A stretch of 64,000 bases of DNA from Bifidobacterium pullorum subsp. saeculare (GTDB taxonomy: Bacteria; Actinomycetota; Actinomycetes; Actinomycetales; Bifidobacteriaceae). The stretch is taken from positions 46,019-110,018 of the forward strand of contig NZ_JACLYU010000005.1 in NCBI RefSeq assembly GCF_016899725.1. The letters are read 5' to 3'. The position numbers and the translations under genes were made by a program. Within the stretch, counting starts at the first letter, position 1; each line of letters starts with the position of its first letter. The notes under the pieces are model-generated. The model was not told where the DNA came from. It ran no database searches and worked only from the letters and a program-made list of their open reading frames with translations. Below are positions 28,701 to 38,152 of the stretch, piece by piece.

Positions 28701-31009
28701 TCGTCGGGGTCCTTCTTGCGGTGGAACTGCCGCCACAGGCCGAGCGCGGCCATGACCACGGCGAGGCCGATGATCACGAAGCCGGTTTTGTCGCTGATGC
28801 GCAGGACGGAAGTGATGGGGGTGGTCTGCTGGGCGCCGAAGGGGTCGCCCTCGCGGTCGAGCAGCGAGAGCGTGGCGACCGTGGAACCGGAGGTGGAGAC
28901 GCGGATCGCGAAGGCGACCTGGGCCTCGCCGTTGGCCGGGATGGTGACGGATGTGGTGCGCGAGGTGACGATCTCCATCGAATCCGTCTTCGAGGAGACC
29001 GTGACAGTGACCGGGTACGGGTGGCCGTTGCGCACCGTGACCGGCATCTTCGCGGTTTCGCTGACCACGGTCACCGCGTCGGTGGGCGTGATGGTCACGC
29101 CGGTCATGAGGCGGTTGGCGAAGTCACGCGCCTGCTCGGTGGCGTGGGCGCGCGCGGTGCGGGCCGCGCGCATCGCCCCGCCGGTGGAGCCGAGCCAGGG
29201 GCCGGCCAGCGCGTGCAGCGCGAGCGCGTCGTGCACCGCGTGGAGCCGGGCCAGCCAACGGTCGGCCCCGGAGCCCTCCCCGGCCTGCCCGCCGCCGCGG
29301 GCCAGGGCCTGCGCGTCGTCGGCGGCACCGGAGGTGCCGTCGAGCACGGCCGAGCCGAAGCGGTCGATCTGCGCGCGGCTGGCGGCCAGGTCGCTGAGCA
29401 CGGCGTCCAGCGACGTAGCCTGCGACTCGGTGAGGGCGGCGTCCTGCGGCACGGTGCCCAGCGCCTCGTTGCCCGATTCGTAGGCGTCGCCGTCGGTGAG
29501 CTCGCCCAGTCCGGTGAGCTGGAGCCACGGGGCCTGCTCGATGGCGTCCATGAGCGCGTCCGCCTGGCCGTCCGCCACATCGCCGCCGAGGCAGGTGAGC
29601 AGGTTGCGCGCGAGGTACGGCTGCTCCATCTGGTAGAAGGCGCTTTGCGCGATGAACCGGGCGATGCGGCCCGCGGCCGTGCGCTCCCCCGCCGCCTTGG
29701 CGGCGGTGGCGCGGCCCTTGGCCAGCGTGCCGAGCTCGCGCTGCTCCACGAGTACGGTGACCAGGCCGGCGTCCGTGGAGACCTCGCTGTTCGCGCTGTG
29801 CACGGTGTCCGGCTGGGTGCCCTCGTAGTCGGAGCCGGCGATGACGGTGTCGTAGCCCTGCCGCTTCGCCTCGGTGAGCGCGGCGGCCGTCCACGCGCCG
29901 GCGCCCTGCGTGGCCACGACGGGCACCTGCGCCGTCGCGTCGCCCATCGCGGCGCGGTAGTCGGCCAGGGCCGCGTCCGCCGTCCACGCGGCGGTGCCGA
30001 CGCCGGCCCGCTCGTAGGCGGCGGCGTCCGATTTCGCGGCGTAGGCGGTGATGTCGAAGCCGCCGGGCTGGGTGATGGCTGCGGCCGCGACCGGCTCCGG
30101 CAGCGCCTGCGCAAAGGTGGGGTCGACGATGACCTGGAGCTCGGGATGGTCGGCGGCGAGCTGCCGGGCCGCCTGCGCGCGCTGCTCGGCGGCGGCCTGG
30201 TCCGGGGTCACGGCGCCGCCGGCGTCGAGGCCGGCGGCGATCGCCTCCGCGTCCTCGCTGCCGGCGTCCTGCGGCAGCCCGGAAGAGAGGAGTTCGTCGG
30301 CGGTGGCGTTGGCGCCCCACTGGCCGCCGGTGAGCGGCAGCGCGACGGTGAGCCTGAGGGCCGGGGTGTCCAGCGCGGTGAGGCCGTCGGCGGAACGGGT
30401 CATGAAAGTGTGCAGCTGCGCGGAGGCGGCCTCCTGGCCGTCGCCGGGGTCGCCGGTCGTGGCGTAGTCGATGCGCACCGGCTTGGGACCCCAGGAGACG
30501 ATCCGCGCGAGCGTGGGATCGTCGGCCGGGGCGTCGATGGCGACGGTGACGGATTGGCCGGGCTTGAGCGCGGGCACGTCCGCGCCGCCGAGCTCGGCGC
30601 GCGTGGGGATGGCGGTGCCGCCCTCCGCCCAATGCTGGATGTCGGAGCGCGAGCGGAACGTGAAGCCGGCGTTGGTCAGCGCGGTGAGCCGGCCGGCCGG
30701 CCAGGCCTTGCCGGTGGTGTTGGCGACGGTGACCTTGAGATGGCAGCCGGAGCTCGCGGTGACGGTGGGCGTGGCGCCGGCGAGGGACAGTGTTTCGGCG
30801 GACGACTCGTCGCTATCCTCCTCGTGCTCGGCCGCCGGGACCGCGGCCGGGGACGCCGGGTCCGTGGCGGGGGCGGTCTGCGCCGTGAGGTCGGTGGAAT
30901 CGGTGGGGTCGGCGGCCGCGGCGGGCGCGGCCCCGGCCAAGGCGCATGCGGCCGCCAGCACGAGGCCGGCGAACGCGCGCCATCGCGTCCGTGCCTTGCT
31001 TGGGTTCAC
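28697..31009 (-). CDS. DUF6049 secreted, membrane-tethered protein
   Basis: A 770-residue protein from GTG 31009, whose first bases overlap the NUDIX stop (GTGA). A signal peptide (WRAFAGLVLAAACALAGAAP) is followed by a large extracellular region with beta-rich parts, and a single C-terminal helix (FVIIGLAVVMAALGLW) ends in HRKKDPDE. This layout and the position between NUDIX and murJ match the DUF6049 family (Rv3909 type). The function is unknown; the four-base overlaps at both ends show tight coupling to envelope genes. A polysaccharide-deacetylase-like middle region has been proposed for some relatives, but I cannot confirm catalytic residues here. Confidence 0.8.
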   Translation of the reverse strand: MNPSKARTRWRAFAGLVLAAACALAGAAPAAAADPTDSTDLTAQTAPATDPASPAAVPAAEHEEDSDESSAETLSLAGATPTVTASSGCHLKVTVANTTGKAWPAGRLTALTNAGFTFRSRSDIQHWAEGGTAIPTRAELGGADVPALKPGQSVTVAIDAPADDPTLARIVSWGPKPVRIDYATTGDPGDGQEAASAQLHTFMTRSADGLTALDTPALRLTVALPLTGGQWGANATADELLSSGLPQDAGSEDAEAIAAGLDAGGAVTPDQAAAEQRAQAARQLAADHPELQVIVDPTFAQALPEPVAAAAITQPGGFDITAYAAKSDAAAYERAGVGTAAWTADAALADYRAAMGDATAQVPVVATQGAGAWTAAALTEAKRQGYDTVIAGSDYEGTQPDTVHSANSEVSTDAGLVTVLVEQRELGTLAKGRATAAKAAGERTAAGRIARFIAQSAFYQMEQPYLARNLLTCLGGDVADGQADALMDAIEQAPWLQLTGLGELTDGDAYESGNEALGTVPQDAALTESQATSLDAVLSDLAASRAQIDRFGSAVLDGTSGAADDAQALARGGGQAGEGSGADRWLARLHAVHDALALHALAGPWLGSTGGAMRAARTARAHATEQARDFANRLMTGVTITPTDAVTVVSETAKMPVTVRNGHPYPVTVTVSSKTDSMEIVTSRTTSVTIPANGEAQVAFAIRVSTSGSTVATLSLLDREGDPFGAQQTTPITSVLRISDKTGFVIIGLAVVMAALGLWRQFHRKKDPDE

Positions 31010-31884
31010 TCGTTTGCCTGCCTGTTCATCTTCCTGGCGTACAGCCATGCGATCTTGCGCTCGTTGAGATAGCTGAGCACGTCATCCAGGTCCTCGAAGC
31101 GCACCCAGATCGCGTCCTCGGCCTCGTGGTCCGGGTCGCCCTCCACCGTCAGGTCGCCGCCGATCTGGCGCAGCGCGTAGTGGTGCACGAGCTTGTGCAC
31201 GCGCTGGGAGGTGCCGGTGAACCAGTAGTCGATGGTGGCGATGGAATCGACCACCTCGCCCAGGATGCCGGTCTCCTCGAACACCTCGCGCACCGCGGTC
31301 TGCTGCGGCGTCTCGCCTTTCTCGATATGCCCCTTGGGCAGGCACCACTCCAGGTGCCCGCTGCGCGAATGGCGGGCGATCACCGCCACGCGGCCCTGCT
31401 CGTCGAAGACCAGGCCGCCGGCCGAATACTCGCGCACCACCGGCAGCTCCTGGGCGTCCAGCGAGGCGAAGGTGGTCGGACCGTCCGAGGCGCGGCGGCG
31501 CGGCATCATGGCCGGCGTCGGCGCGCTGTCCTCCACCACGGCGGCGGCCTCGTCCGGCTCCACCGGCTCGGCCTCCGGCACCACTGCGTCGGAGGTGGCC
31601 TGGGGCGCGGCGGCCGGTCGGGCGGCCTTCACCTTGGCGAAGACACTCGCCGGCGTCGGCGGGGCCGGAGCCACAGACGGGGGGATATCCTTCCCCCCGT
31701 CATGCTGCTGGGCCCCGCCCTGGTCCGGCTCCGGGGGCTTATCCGGGGCCGGCGCATCCGGTGCCTGGCGTGACTCGGAGGTGTACAGCAGCCGGTCCGG
31801 CTCGAACGCGGGCCGGGCATGGTGGCCCGCAACGGTGGCGCTGGCATGGCTGAGCATGCGCGCAAGGTCTGCGGGCGTAATCAT
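31006..31884 (-). CDS. NUDIX hydrolase with a long N-terminal extension
   Basis: A 292-residue protein from ATG 31884 (MITPADLARML; MVESMIT at 31895 is an alternative). Residues 30-135 are a Pro/Ala/Glu-rich disordered stretch. The NUDIX box reads GHIEKGETPQQTAVREVFEETGI, matching GX5EX7REUXEEXGU in full. The domain starts VVREYSAGGLVFDEQGRVAVI, typical of MutT4-like actinobacterial enzymes that act on nucleotide or diphosphoinositol-type substrates. The substrate cannot be read from the sequence. It is divergent from pcnA (85 bp apart), as in mycobacteria. Confidence 0.9.
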   Translation of the reverse strand: MITPADLARMLSHASATVAGHHARPAFEPDRLLYTSESRQAPDAPAPDKPPEPDQGGAQQHDGGKDIPPSVAPAPPTPASVFAKVKAARPAAAPQATSDAVVPEAEPVEPDEAAAVVEDSAPTPAMMPRRRASDGPTTFASLDAQELPVVREYSAGGLVFDEQGRVAVIARHSRSGHLEWCLPKGHIEKGETPQQTAVREVFEETGILGEVVDSIATIDYWFTGTSQRVHKLVHHYALRQIGGDLTVEGDPDHEAEDAIWVRFEDLDDVLSYLNERKIAWLYARKMNRQANE

Positions 31885-31968
31885 GCTTTCCACCATACCC
31901 ACATGGGTGTGCATGTGGGGTGACGGTATGCTGGTAGGGCACAAAACAAACGGCGCGAAAGGGTTGGC

Positions 31969-33399
31969 GTGGATTTCGAAGTGTGGCCCGAGGCCATTGA
32001 GCTGGGACGGATGTTCGCCGAGGAGGGCTACGAGCTCGCGTTGGTCGGCGGTCCGGTGCGCGACCTGCTGCTGCGCCGGCCGAGCCACGACCTCGATTTC
32101 ACCACCTCCGCGCGGCCCGAGGAGTTCGAGCCGATCCTGCGCCGCTTCGGCCGGGACGGCTTCTGGGACATGGGCCGCAAGTTCGGCACGCTGGGCGCGA
32201 TGCGCCGCCGCCCCGACGGCACCGAGGTCAAGGTGGAGGTGACCACCTACCGCTCGGACCGCTACGACCCCGACTCCCGCAAGCCGGAGGTCGCCTACGG
32301 CGATTCGCTCGAAGGCGACCTGAGCCGCCGGGACTTCACCGTCAACGCGATGGCGCTGCGCGTGCCCGAGCTCGAGTTCGTGGACCCCTTCGGCGGGGCC
32401 AACGACCTGGCCAAGGGCGTGCTGCGCACGCCCGTCGATCCGCGCCAGAGCTTCGACGACGACCCGCTGCGGATGATGCGCGCGGTGCGCTTCGTGGCGC
32501 AGCTCGGCTTCCGCATCGCCCCCGAGACCGCCGAGGCGATCTGCGCGATGGTGGACCGCATCGAGATCGTGTCCGCCGAGCGCGTGCGCGACGAACTCAC
32601 CAAGCTGCTGCTGTCCGACCGGCCGCGCGCCGGCATCGAGGCGCTGGTCGAATCCGGTCTGGCGGACATCGTGTTCCCGGAGATCCCCGCCCTGCAGCTG
32701 CAGATCGACGAACACCACCGCCACAAGGACATGTTCGAACACACGATGATCGTGCTCGACCGCGCGGTGGCGCTGGAAACCGACGACGACGGCCCGGTGC
32801 CGCGGCCCGACCTCACGCTGCGCCTGGCGGCCATCATGCATGACATCGGCAAGCCGAAGACCCGCCGCTTCGAGCCCGGCGGCAAGGTGAGCTTCCACCA
32901 CCACGACGCGGTGGGCGCCAAGCTCACGCGCAAGCGCCTCAAGGCGCTGCGCTTCGACCACCACATCGTGCAGGATGTGAGCGAGCTGGTGAACCTGCAC
33001 CTGCGCTTCCACGGCTATGTGGACGAGCCGTGGACCGACTCGGCGGTGCGCCGCTATGTCAAGGACGCCGGCCATCTCTACGAGCGGCTCAACCGCCTCA
33101 CCCGCGCGGACACCACCACGCAGAACCGGCGCAAGGCCGCCATCTTCGCCCATGCGATGGATGAGATGGAGGAGCGCGTGCGCGAGCTCAAGAAGAAAGA
33201 GGACTTCGACGCGATCCGCCCCGACCTGGACGGCAACGAGATCATGGAGCTGCTGGGGCTGGAGCCCGGGCCGGCGGTCGGCCAGGCGTACCGGCATATG
33301 CTCGAGTACCGCCTGGACCACGGGCCGGTGGAGCACGACGAGGCCGTCGCTGAACTCAAGCGGTGGCACGCGGCGCAGCAGGGCGGCGCTGCGGCCTGA
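31969..33399 (+). CDS. pcnA: CCA tRNA nucleotidyltransferase
   Basis: A 476-residue protein starting with GTG at 31969, five bases after GAAAGGG. The nucleotidyltransferase motif is LVGGPVRDLLLRRPSHDLDFTT, with the catalytic D-x-D pair; RRDFTVNAMAL and the neck region (DDPLRMMRAVRFVAQLGF) follow. An HD domain is present (HDIGKPKTRRF, with later HH). The enzyme adds or repairs the 3' CCA of tRNAs, and the HD domain marks the class-II actinobacterial type. It stands divergent from the NUDIX-DUF6049-murJ operon, and the next gene downstream converges on it 50 bp away. Confidence 0.95.
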   Translation: MDFEVWPEAIELGRMFAEEGYELALVGGPVRDLLLRRPSHDLDFTTSARPEEFEPILRRFGRDGFWDMGRKFGTLGAMRRRPDGTEVKVEVTTYRSDRYDPDSRKPEVAYGDSLEGDLSRRDFTVNAMALRVPELEFVDPFGGANDLAKGVLRTPVDPRQSFDDDPLRMMRAVRFVAQLGFRIAPETAEAICAMVDRIEIVSAERVRDELTKLLLSDRPRAGIEALVESGLADIVFPEIPALQLQIDEHHRHKDMFEHTMIVLDRAVALETDDDGPVPRPDLTLRLAAIMHDIGKPKTRRFEPGGKVSFHHHDAVGAKLTRKRLKALRFDHHIVQDVSELVNLHLRFHGYVDEPWTDSAVRRYVKDAGHLYERLNRLTRADTTTQNRRKAAIFAHAMDEMEERVRELKKKEDFDAIRPDLDGNEIMELLGLEPGPAVGQAYRHMLEYRLDHGPVEHDEAVAELKRWHAAQQGGAAA

Positions 33400-33449
33400 G
33401 CCGGGCCGCCCTGCCGGCGGCCGCGGGCTGCGGCCCGGCCGACGGGGCG

Positions 33450-34088
33450 TCAGTCGATCAGCGTGTGCTCCGGGGCCTTCGGCAGGCCCTGCTTCTTCAT
33501 CTGGTCGACGCTCAGGCACCCCTCGATGTCCTTGATGGCGTCGCCGTCCTTCTTCATCTCTTTGTCGGAGCGCAGGTTGTTGAAGGTGTTGCCGATCACC
33601 ACATCCACCAGGCGGTCGGGGCGGTCGTCCATCACGAGCTCGGCGTCGGAGAAGTTGCGCGCCAGCGCGTAGGCGTTGTTGATCGCCTGCTCGCCGAACA
33701 CGATCATCGTGCGGTCCACCTTGTTGCTCGTGTAGTTGCCGGCCTGCAGCTCGGCCATCGTGAAGTGGCGGTTCTGCAGCTCCTCGTACACCGCGTTGCC
33801 CAGGCCCATGAACTCGGTGCCGTTGAGCACGCGCACCTTCGTGGTGTCGTTCGCGGGCCACTTCATCGGGGTGCCGTCTTGGTTCTTGGCCGCGCAGGGC
33901 GCCTTCACGCCGTAGTTCGGCTGCACGGTTTTGACGGTGTCGGGCTGCAGGTCGATGACCTTGGTGTACACCAGCGTGGCGAACACCAGCACCACGGCCA
34001 TCACAGCGCCGGCGATCGCGAACACGATGCGCTGGCGGTGACGGATATATTCGCGGCGCGCCTCGCGCTCGTCCATGTGTTCAACCAT
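33450..34088 (-). CDS. LytR C-terminal domain protein, membrane-anchored
   Basis: A 212-residue protein with ATG at 34088 after GAGGAG. A basic N-terminus (DEREARREYIRHRQR) and one membrane helix (about residues 20-45, IVFAIAGAVMAVVLVFATLV) place the rest outside the cell. The external part reads VRVLNGTEFMGLGNAVYEELQN and later IVFGEQAINNAYALAR, the features of the LytR_C domain found at the end of some LytR-CpsA-Psr proteins but here alone. It may help attach or modify cell-wall polymers, but its role is not established. Upstream is ispE on the same strand (45 bp). Confidence 0.85.
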   Translation of the reverse strand: MVEHMDEREARREYIRHRQRIVFAIAGAVMAVVLVFATLVYTKVIDLQPDTVKTVQPNYGVKAPCAAKNQDGTPMKWPANDTTKVRVLNGTEFMGLGNAVYEELQNRHFTMAELQAGNYTSNKVDRTMIVFGEQAINNAYALARNFSDAELVMDDRPDRLVDVVIGNTFNNLRSDKEMKKDGDAIKDIEGCLSVDQMKKQGLPKAPEHTLID

Positions 34089-34133
34089 GCGGTGGCTCCT
34101 CGGTTTCTAATGCGGCTGTTCGTTACCTTAGCG

Positions 34134-35102
34134 TCAGCGCGTGACGCTGACGGCCGGCTTGGCGGGGGCCGTGGCCGCGATGATGCGGTCCACCGCCTGG
34201 GCCTTCGTCCACGCCTCGACGACCGCCTCACGGACGGCCGCGGTGGGGGTGAACGCGATGACCGAGGGGCCCGATCCGGAGACGAAGGAGTGGCTCGCGC
34301 CGGCCCCAAGGGCCGCGGCGATGGCCTGCCCGCTGCGCGGGTGCAGGCCGACCGCCGCCCGCTGCAGATGGTTCCGGTCGCCTTCGCCCGCGCCGGTCGC
34401 GTCGAAGCAGGCGTACACCTCCGGCGTGCTCAGCTGGGCCTGGTAGGCGCCGATGAGCAGGTCGCCGGCGAATCCTTCGGCGCGCAGCCGCTCTGCCTCC
34501 GGCGAATCGGGGGCGATGGCCTCGATTCGCTCCCCGAACCCGGTGCCGTGCGCGTAGCCGCCGGTCAGGCAGAACGGCATGTCCGCGCCCAGCGTCGACG
34601 CGACGGCCTGGAGCCGGTCCATCGGCCAGTCCAGGCCCCACAGCACGTTCAGCGCGAGGATGGTGGCGGCCGCGTCGGCCGAGCCGCCGCCCAGGCCCGC
34701 GCCCACCGGGATGCGCTTGTCGATGGCCAGGGCCACGTCCGGCGTGCGGCCGGACGCCTTGGCCATCGCGAACAGGGCGAGCACCGCGTGGTTGCGGCGC
34801 ATGTCGCTGCCGGAGGAGGCGAGGTCGCCCAGATGGGCGCCGGTGAGCTCCAGCGAGAAGCCGGCGCCGGCGGGCTTGGCGGTGGCGGTGACGGTGTCGG
34901 TCACGCCCACCGCGCAATAGATGGTGTCGAGCTCGTGGCGGCCGCCCCATTCGGCCCGGGGCGCGCCCACGCGCAGGGTCAGGTTCGTTTTGGCCGGGCA
35001 GTCCACGCGCACCGCGGACGGCAAGGCGGCCTCGGGGCGCGCGGCCGGGCGGGCGGCCGCGTGGGCGACGGAGGGGACGGGCGTCGGGGACGTCGGGGTC
35101 AT
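34134..35102 (-). CDS. ispE: 4-diphosphocytidyl-2-C-methyl-D-erythritol kinase
   Basis: A 322-residue GHMP kinase. After a Pro/Ala N-terminal tail the enzyme starts VDCPAKTNLTLRVG (substrate-binding motif). The ATP loop is IPVGAGLGGGSADAAATILALN and the third motif is SFVSGSGPSVIAF. It phosphorylates CDP-methylerythritol in the non-mevalonate route to isoprenoids. Its start overlaps the end of rsmA by four bases, the common rsmA-ispE pairing in actinobacteria. IspE makes precursors for undecaprenyl carriers used by the nearby envelope genes. Confidence 0.95.
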   Translation of the reverse strand: MTPTSPTPVPSVAHAAARPAARPEAALPSAVRVDCPAKTNLTLRVGAPRAEWGGRHELDTIYCAVGVTDTVTATAKPAGAGFSLELTGAHLGDLASSGSDMRRNHAVLALFAMAKASGRTPDVALAIDKRIPVGAGLGGGSADAAATILALNVLWGLDWPMDRLQAVASTLGADMPFCLTGGYAHGTGFGERIEAIAPDSPEAERLRAEGFAGDLLIGAYQAQLSTPEVYACFDATGAGEGDRNHLQRAAVGLHPRSGQAIAAALGAGASHSFVSGSGPSVIAFTPTAAVREAVVEAWTKAQAVDRIIAATAPAKPAVSVTR

Positions 35103-36088
35103 CGGGCCTCCTCAATCTGTCCGGCGAGGGCGCGGCAGGCGGCGGCCAGGTGGGCGAACTCGTCGGCGGTGAGGGTTTCGCCGCGGCGCGTCGGATCGAT
35201 GCCAGCGGCCTCGAAGGCGCCGGCCGGCACTAGCTTGCGGAGGGCGGCGTGCAGCGTTTTGCGGCGCTGGCCGAAGGCGGCGTCGATCAGGCGGAAGGTC
35301 TCCTCGCGCAGGGAGGCGTCGCGCGGCGTGCCGTCGGCGGCCGCGTCGGTGCGCACGAAGCGCACCAGCGCGGAATCGACGTTCGGCGCCGGCCAGAACA
35401 CGTTGCGCCCGATGAGGCCCGCGCGCTCGGCGCGGCCGTACCAGGCGAGCTTGACGCTCGGCGTGCCGTACACCTTGGTGCCCGGGGTGGCGGCCAGGCG
35501 GTCGGCCACCTCCTTCTGCACCATCACCAGGAAGGATCCGAGGTTGGCGAAGCGCTCCAACAGCGTGAGCACGATGGGCGTGGCCACGTTGTACGGCAGA
35601 TTGGCCACCAGCGTGAAGGGGCGGCCGTCCGCGAACTGCGGCAGCGTGGCCGGGCCCACGGTCAGGGCGTCGCGGTTCGTCACCGTGAGGCGGCCGGCGG
35701 CGGCCGGCATGAACTCGGCCACCGTGGCCGGCAGACGCTCGGCCAGCGGCGGGTCGATCTCCACGGCCGTCACCGTGGCGCCGGTCTCCAGGATGGCCAG
35801 GGTGAGCGAGCCCAGGCCCGGACCCACCTCGAGCACGCGGCTGTCCGCGTCCACGCCGGCCTCGTGGACGATGCGGCGCACGGTGCCGGGGTCGATCACG
35901 AAGTTCTGCCCGAACTTCTTCGTCGGGCTCACGCCGGCCTCGTCAGCGATGCGGCGGATGTCGGCGGCGCCCAGCAGGCGGCCCGGCGTGGCTACCGGGG
36001 TCGTCGGGGTGCCGGCGGGCGCCGCGGCGTCGGCGGGCGTCTGGGTGGCGCCGGCGGGGGAATCGGGAATGGGAAGGCTGTCGGTCAT
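35099..36088 (-). CDS. rsmA: 16S rRNA dimethyladenosine transferase RsmA (KsgA)
   Basis: A 329-residue protein; the ATG at 36088 (MTDSLPIPDSP) has AAGGA about ten bases upstream. The N-terminal 45 residues are low-complexity. The core shows KKFGQNFVIDPGTVRRIV, then the SAM motif VLEVGPGLGSLTLAIL, and the catalytic NLPYNVATPI (NxPY). It dimethylates two adjacent adenines near the 3' end of 16S rRNA; loss gives kasugamycin resistance. ispE follows with overlap. Upstream is the Rpf-like gene with its own transcription unit. Confidence 0.95.
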   Translation of the reverse strand: MTDSLPIPDSPAGATQTPADAAAPAGTPTTPVATPGRLLGAADIRRIADEAGVSPTKKFGQNFVIDPGTVRRIVHEAGVDADSRVLEVGPGLGSLTLAILETGATVTAVEIDPPLAERLPATVAEFMPAAAGRLTVTNRDALTVGPATLPQFADGRPFTLVANLPYNVATPIVLTLLERFANLGSFLVMVQKEVADRLAATPGTKVYGTPSVKLAWYGRAERAGLIGRNVFWPAPNVDSALVRFVRTDAAADGTPRDASLREETFRLIDAAFGQRRKTLHAALRKLVPAGAFEAAGIDPTRRGETLTADEFAHLAAACRALAGQIEEAR

Positions 36089-36220
36089 GGATGGGTGGTC
36101 CTTGGGGAAGGCAACGGGCGCAACCGCGCGGTCGGGGGCGCGGTTCGGGTCATCGTCCAGCATAGGACGGGGCGCGGAACCGGGCGGGCGGCGGCTGCGC
36201 GCCCGGCCCGGCAACGGGGG

Positions 36221-37684
36221 TCAGTACCAGTGCGGGTTGCGCCGGTTCCATTCGGACAGGGCCTTGGAGGGGGAACCGTAGCGTTGCGCGATGTAGCTCA
36301 GGCCCCAGTCGATCTGCACGGCGCCGTCGTCCTGCCAGCCCGGGCCCATCTTGGAGCCGGGCAGGGCCTGCGGGATGCCGTAGGCGTCGGACCAGGGGTT
36401 GTCCGCGTTCCAACGCCAGCCGGACTCCTTGTTGAACAGGTCTTCCAGCGCGGTCCACTCGGCGCCGGTCCAGCCGCGCTGGGCCGCGGCGCCGCGGGCG
36501 TAGGTCTTGGCCTGGGCAATGCTCGGGTGCCACAGGCGGCCCTGGCCGGTGGAGGGCTGCGACGGCTGGGACGGTTGCGAGGGCTGGGCCGGCTGGGAGG
36601 GCTGCGACGGCTGGGACGGTTGCGAGGGCTGCGATGGCTGGGTGGGCTGGGTGTTGCCGCCGGCGGGCTTCTGCGTGTCGGCGGGCTTGCTGTCCGGCTT
36701 GGACTGGGCGGACTGGTCCTTGCCGCCGTCCTGGGTCGTGCCGTTGTCCTTGTTCTGGTCCTTGCCTTGGTCGGTGCTCTGGTTCTTGCCGGCGTCGGCC
36801 TGGCCCTGGCTGGTGTCGTCCGGATCCTCCACCCGCTCCGGCCCCACGGCCACGATGCGGTCGATGGCGATCTTGGTCGTCCGCTCGCTGGCCAACTGCT
36901 CCGACTCGGGCTGCCCGTCCACATACGTCACGTCGTAGACGCGCTCGATCTCGCCGTCCTGGCCCTCCTGGCGGATCACGGTCTGGCCGGGCTCCAGCGA
37001 GGGGTCGATGATCGTGCGCGTGGTGAATGGCACGGCGGTGGTGCGCGTCTCCTGGCCGTGGGTCACGCGGCGCACGCGCAGCACGGTTTCGTCGCCGTCC
37101 TTCTCGACGCTGACGCGGTCCTCTTTGCCCACGACGATGCCCTTGGAATCGAGGATGGAGGCGGCCGGCAGCTTGCCGTCGGGCGCCACCGAGCTTTTGC
37201 CGTCGGCGATGACGGTGACCGGGCCGTTCTGGTTGATGACGATGCCGCCGGTGAGCTGGTTGTACACGTTCTTGACGTCGACGGTGACCTTCGCCGCGTC
37301 CTTCTCGTTGCTTTCGAAGAAGCCGAGGAGCTGTTCGGCGCTGTCCGCCACGGTCCAGAACGGCACTTCCTGGCCGTCGATGCTGATCGTGGTCTGGTAG
37401 GCGGAACGCACCGTCACCACCGCGCGGTTCTTGAGGTCGCCGCCGGAGGTGGACTGCACCAGGTCATGCGACTTGACCTTCACGCCCTGCTCCTGGAGCA
37501 GGCGGTCGACGGTCATCGCATAGGTGGACACGGTGCGCGTCTCGCCGTTGATGTTCAGCGCCACAGCCTTGCGCTGGGTGACGGCGAAGGTGCCGACGCT
37601 GGCCACGGCCACGGCCACGGCGCATGCCGCCACGCGGATGCGGCGCAACTTCACGAATCGCTGCGGAGTCCAACGCCGAGCCAT
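36221..37684 (-). CDS. Secreted Rpf-like cell-wall enzyme (DUF348, G5, lysozyme-like)
   Basis: A 487-residue protein. The N-terminal membrane anchor or signal is RIRVAACAVAVAVASVGTFA. Repeated ubiquitin-like DUF348 domains follow (residues about 40-210), then a G5 domain (starting VPFTTRTIIDPSLEPGQTVI). A Lys/Asp/Gln linker and a PSQ repeat tract (residues about 340-380) lead to a C-terminal transglycosylase-like domain (WTALEDLFNKESGWRWNADN, then YGIPQALPGSKMG) with the catalytic-type Glu in NKESGW. The domain order matches RpfB-like resuscitation proteins, which cleave peptidoglycan on cell wake-up. The PSQ tract is built from repeated 9-base units and should vary in length. Confidence 0.9.
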   Translation of the reverse strand: MARRWTPQRFVKLRRIRVAACAVAVAVASVGTFAVTQRKAVALNINGETRTVSTYAMTVDRLLQEQGVKVKSHDLVQSTSGGDLKNRAVVTVRSAYQTTISIDGQEVPFWTVADSAEQLLGFFESNEKDAAKVTVDVKNVYNQLTGGIVINQNGPVTVIADGKSSVAPDGKLPAASILDSKGIVVGKEDRVSVEKDGDETVLRVRRVTHGQETRTTAVPFTTRTIIDPSLEPGQTVIRQEGQDGEIERVYDVTYVDGQPESEQLASERTTKIAIDRIVAVGPERVEDPDDTSQGQADAGKNQSTDQGKDQNKDNGTTQDGGKDQSAQSKPDSKPADTQKPAGGNTQPTQPSQPSQPSQPSQPSQPAQPSQPSQPSQPSTGQGRLWHPSIAQAKTYARGAAAQRGWTGAEWTALEDLFNKESGWRWNADNPWSDAYGIPQALPGSKMGPGWQDDGAVQIDWGLSYIAQRYGSPSKALSEWNRRNPHWY

Positions 37685-37932
37685 CAGACGAACCTCGTTT
37701 CCTTGTGATGCTTATGGTGCATGGGCGGTGCGGCGCCGGACGTCGCCGTCCGCCGGAAGCGTCCGGATGCCTGGGCTGCCGGCGGTTCCGGGCTGCCGGG
37801 GTGGCCGGGCCTTCGACGGCACATGCGCCATCCATCGTAGCGGCTGGCGGCGGCATCGTCGCCTTGTCCCCGGCGAACCGTGCCCATTTCGACACATCCG
37901 ATTCCGCATGGTGGTGACTCCCCCGCTGCCTA

Positions 37933-38121
37933 GCGCCCGGTTTGGCTCCCCGTGGGGAGCGGATTTGCCCGTTGGCGGCCCGCTGGCGTCTAGTTTGGCT
38001 CCCCGTGGGGAGCAGGTTCACCCGCTGGCGGCCCGTCAGCGTCCAGTCTTGCTACCCGCGGGTAGCGGTTTTGCCCGCTGATGGTGGCTGAGCGTCCAGT
38101 TTGGCTACCCTCAGGTGGTGA
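37933..38121. repeat. Four-copy 53-bp tandem repeat with palindromic cores
   Basis: Cores lie at 37945-37960 (GCTCCCCGTGGGGAGC), 37998-38013 (the same), 38051-38066 (GCTACCCGCGGGTAGC) and 38104-38118 (GCTACCCTCAGGTGG, decayed). Start-to-start distance is exactly 53 bp each time. Between cores the text GCGTCYAGTTTGGCT and CCCGYTGGCGGCCCG recurs. The third core differs from the first two by paired changes that keep the palindrome. The array lies 260-430 bp upstream of the Rpf-like gene. The rest of 37685-37932 shows no gene and no riboswitch that I recognise. Confidence 0.9.
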
Positions 38122-38152
38122 AAACGGACGCTGCATGGAAGCGTCGAAACGC

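Noticed and set aside
37685..37932. ydaO-type (cyclic di-AMP) riboswitch ahead of the Rpf-like gene
   Set aside because: Such switches often precede rpf genes in actinobacteria, but I could not find the conserved pairing or core sequence on the minus strand here.
37933..38121. CRISPR array
   Set aside because: Four units without unique spacers of 30 bp or more, palindromic cores rather than direct repeats with spacers, and no cas gene in the window.
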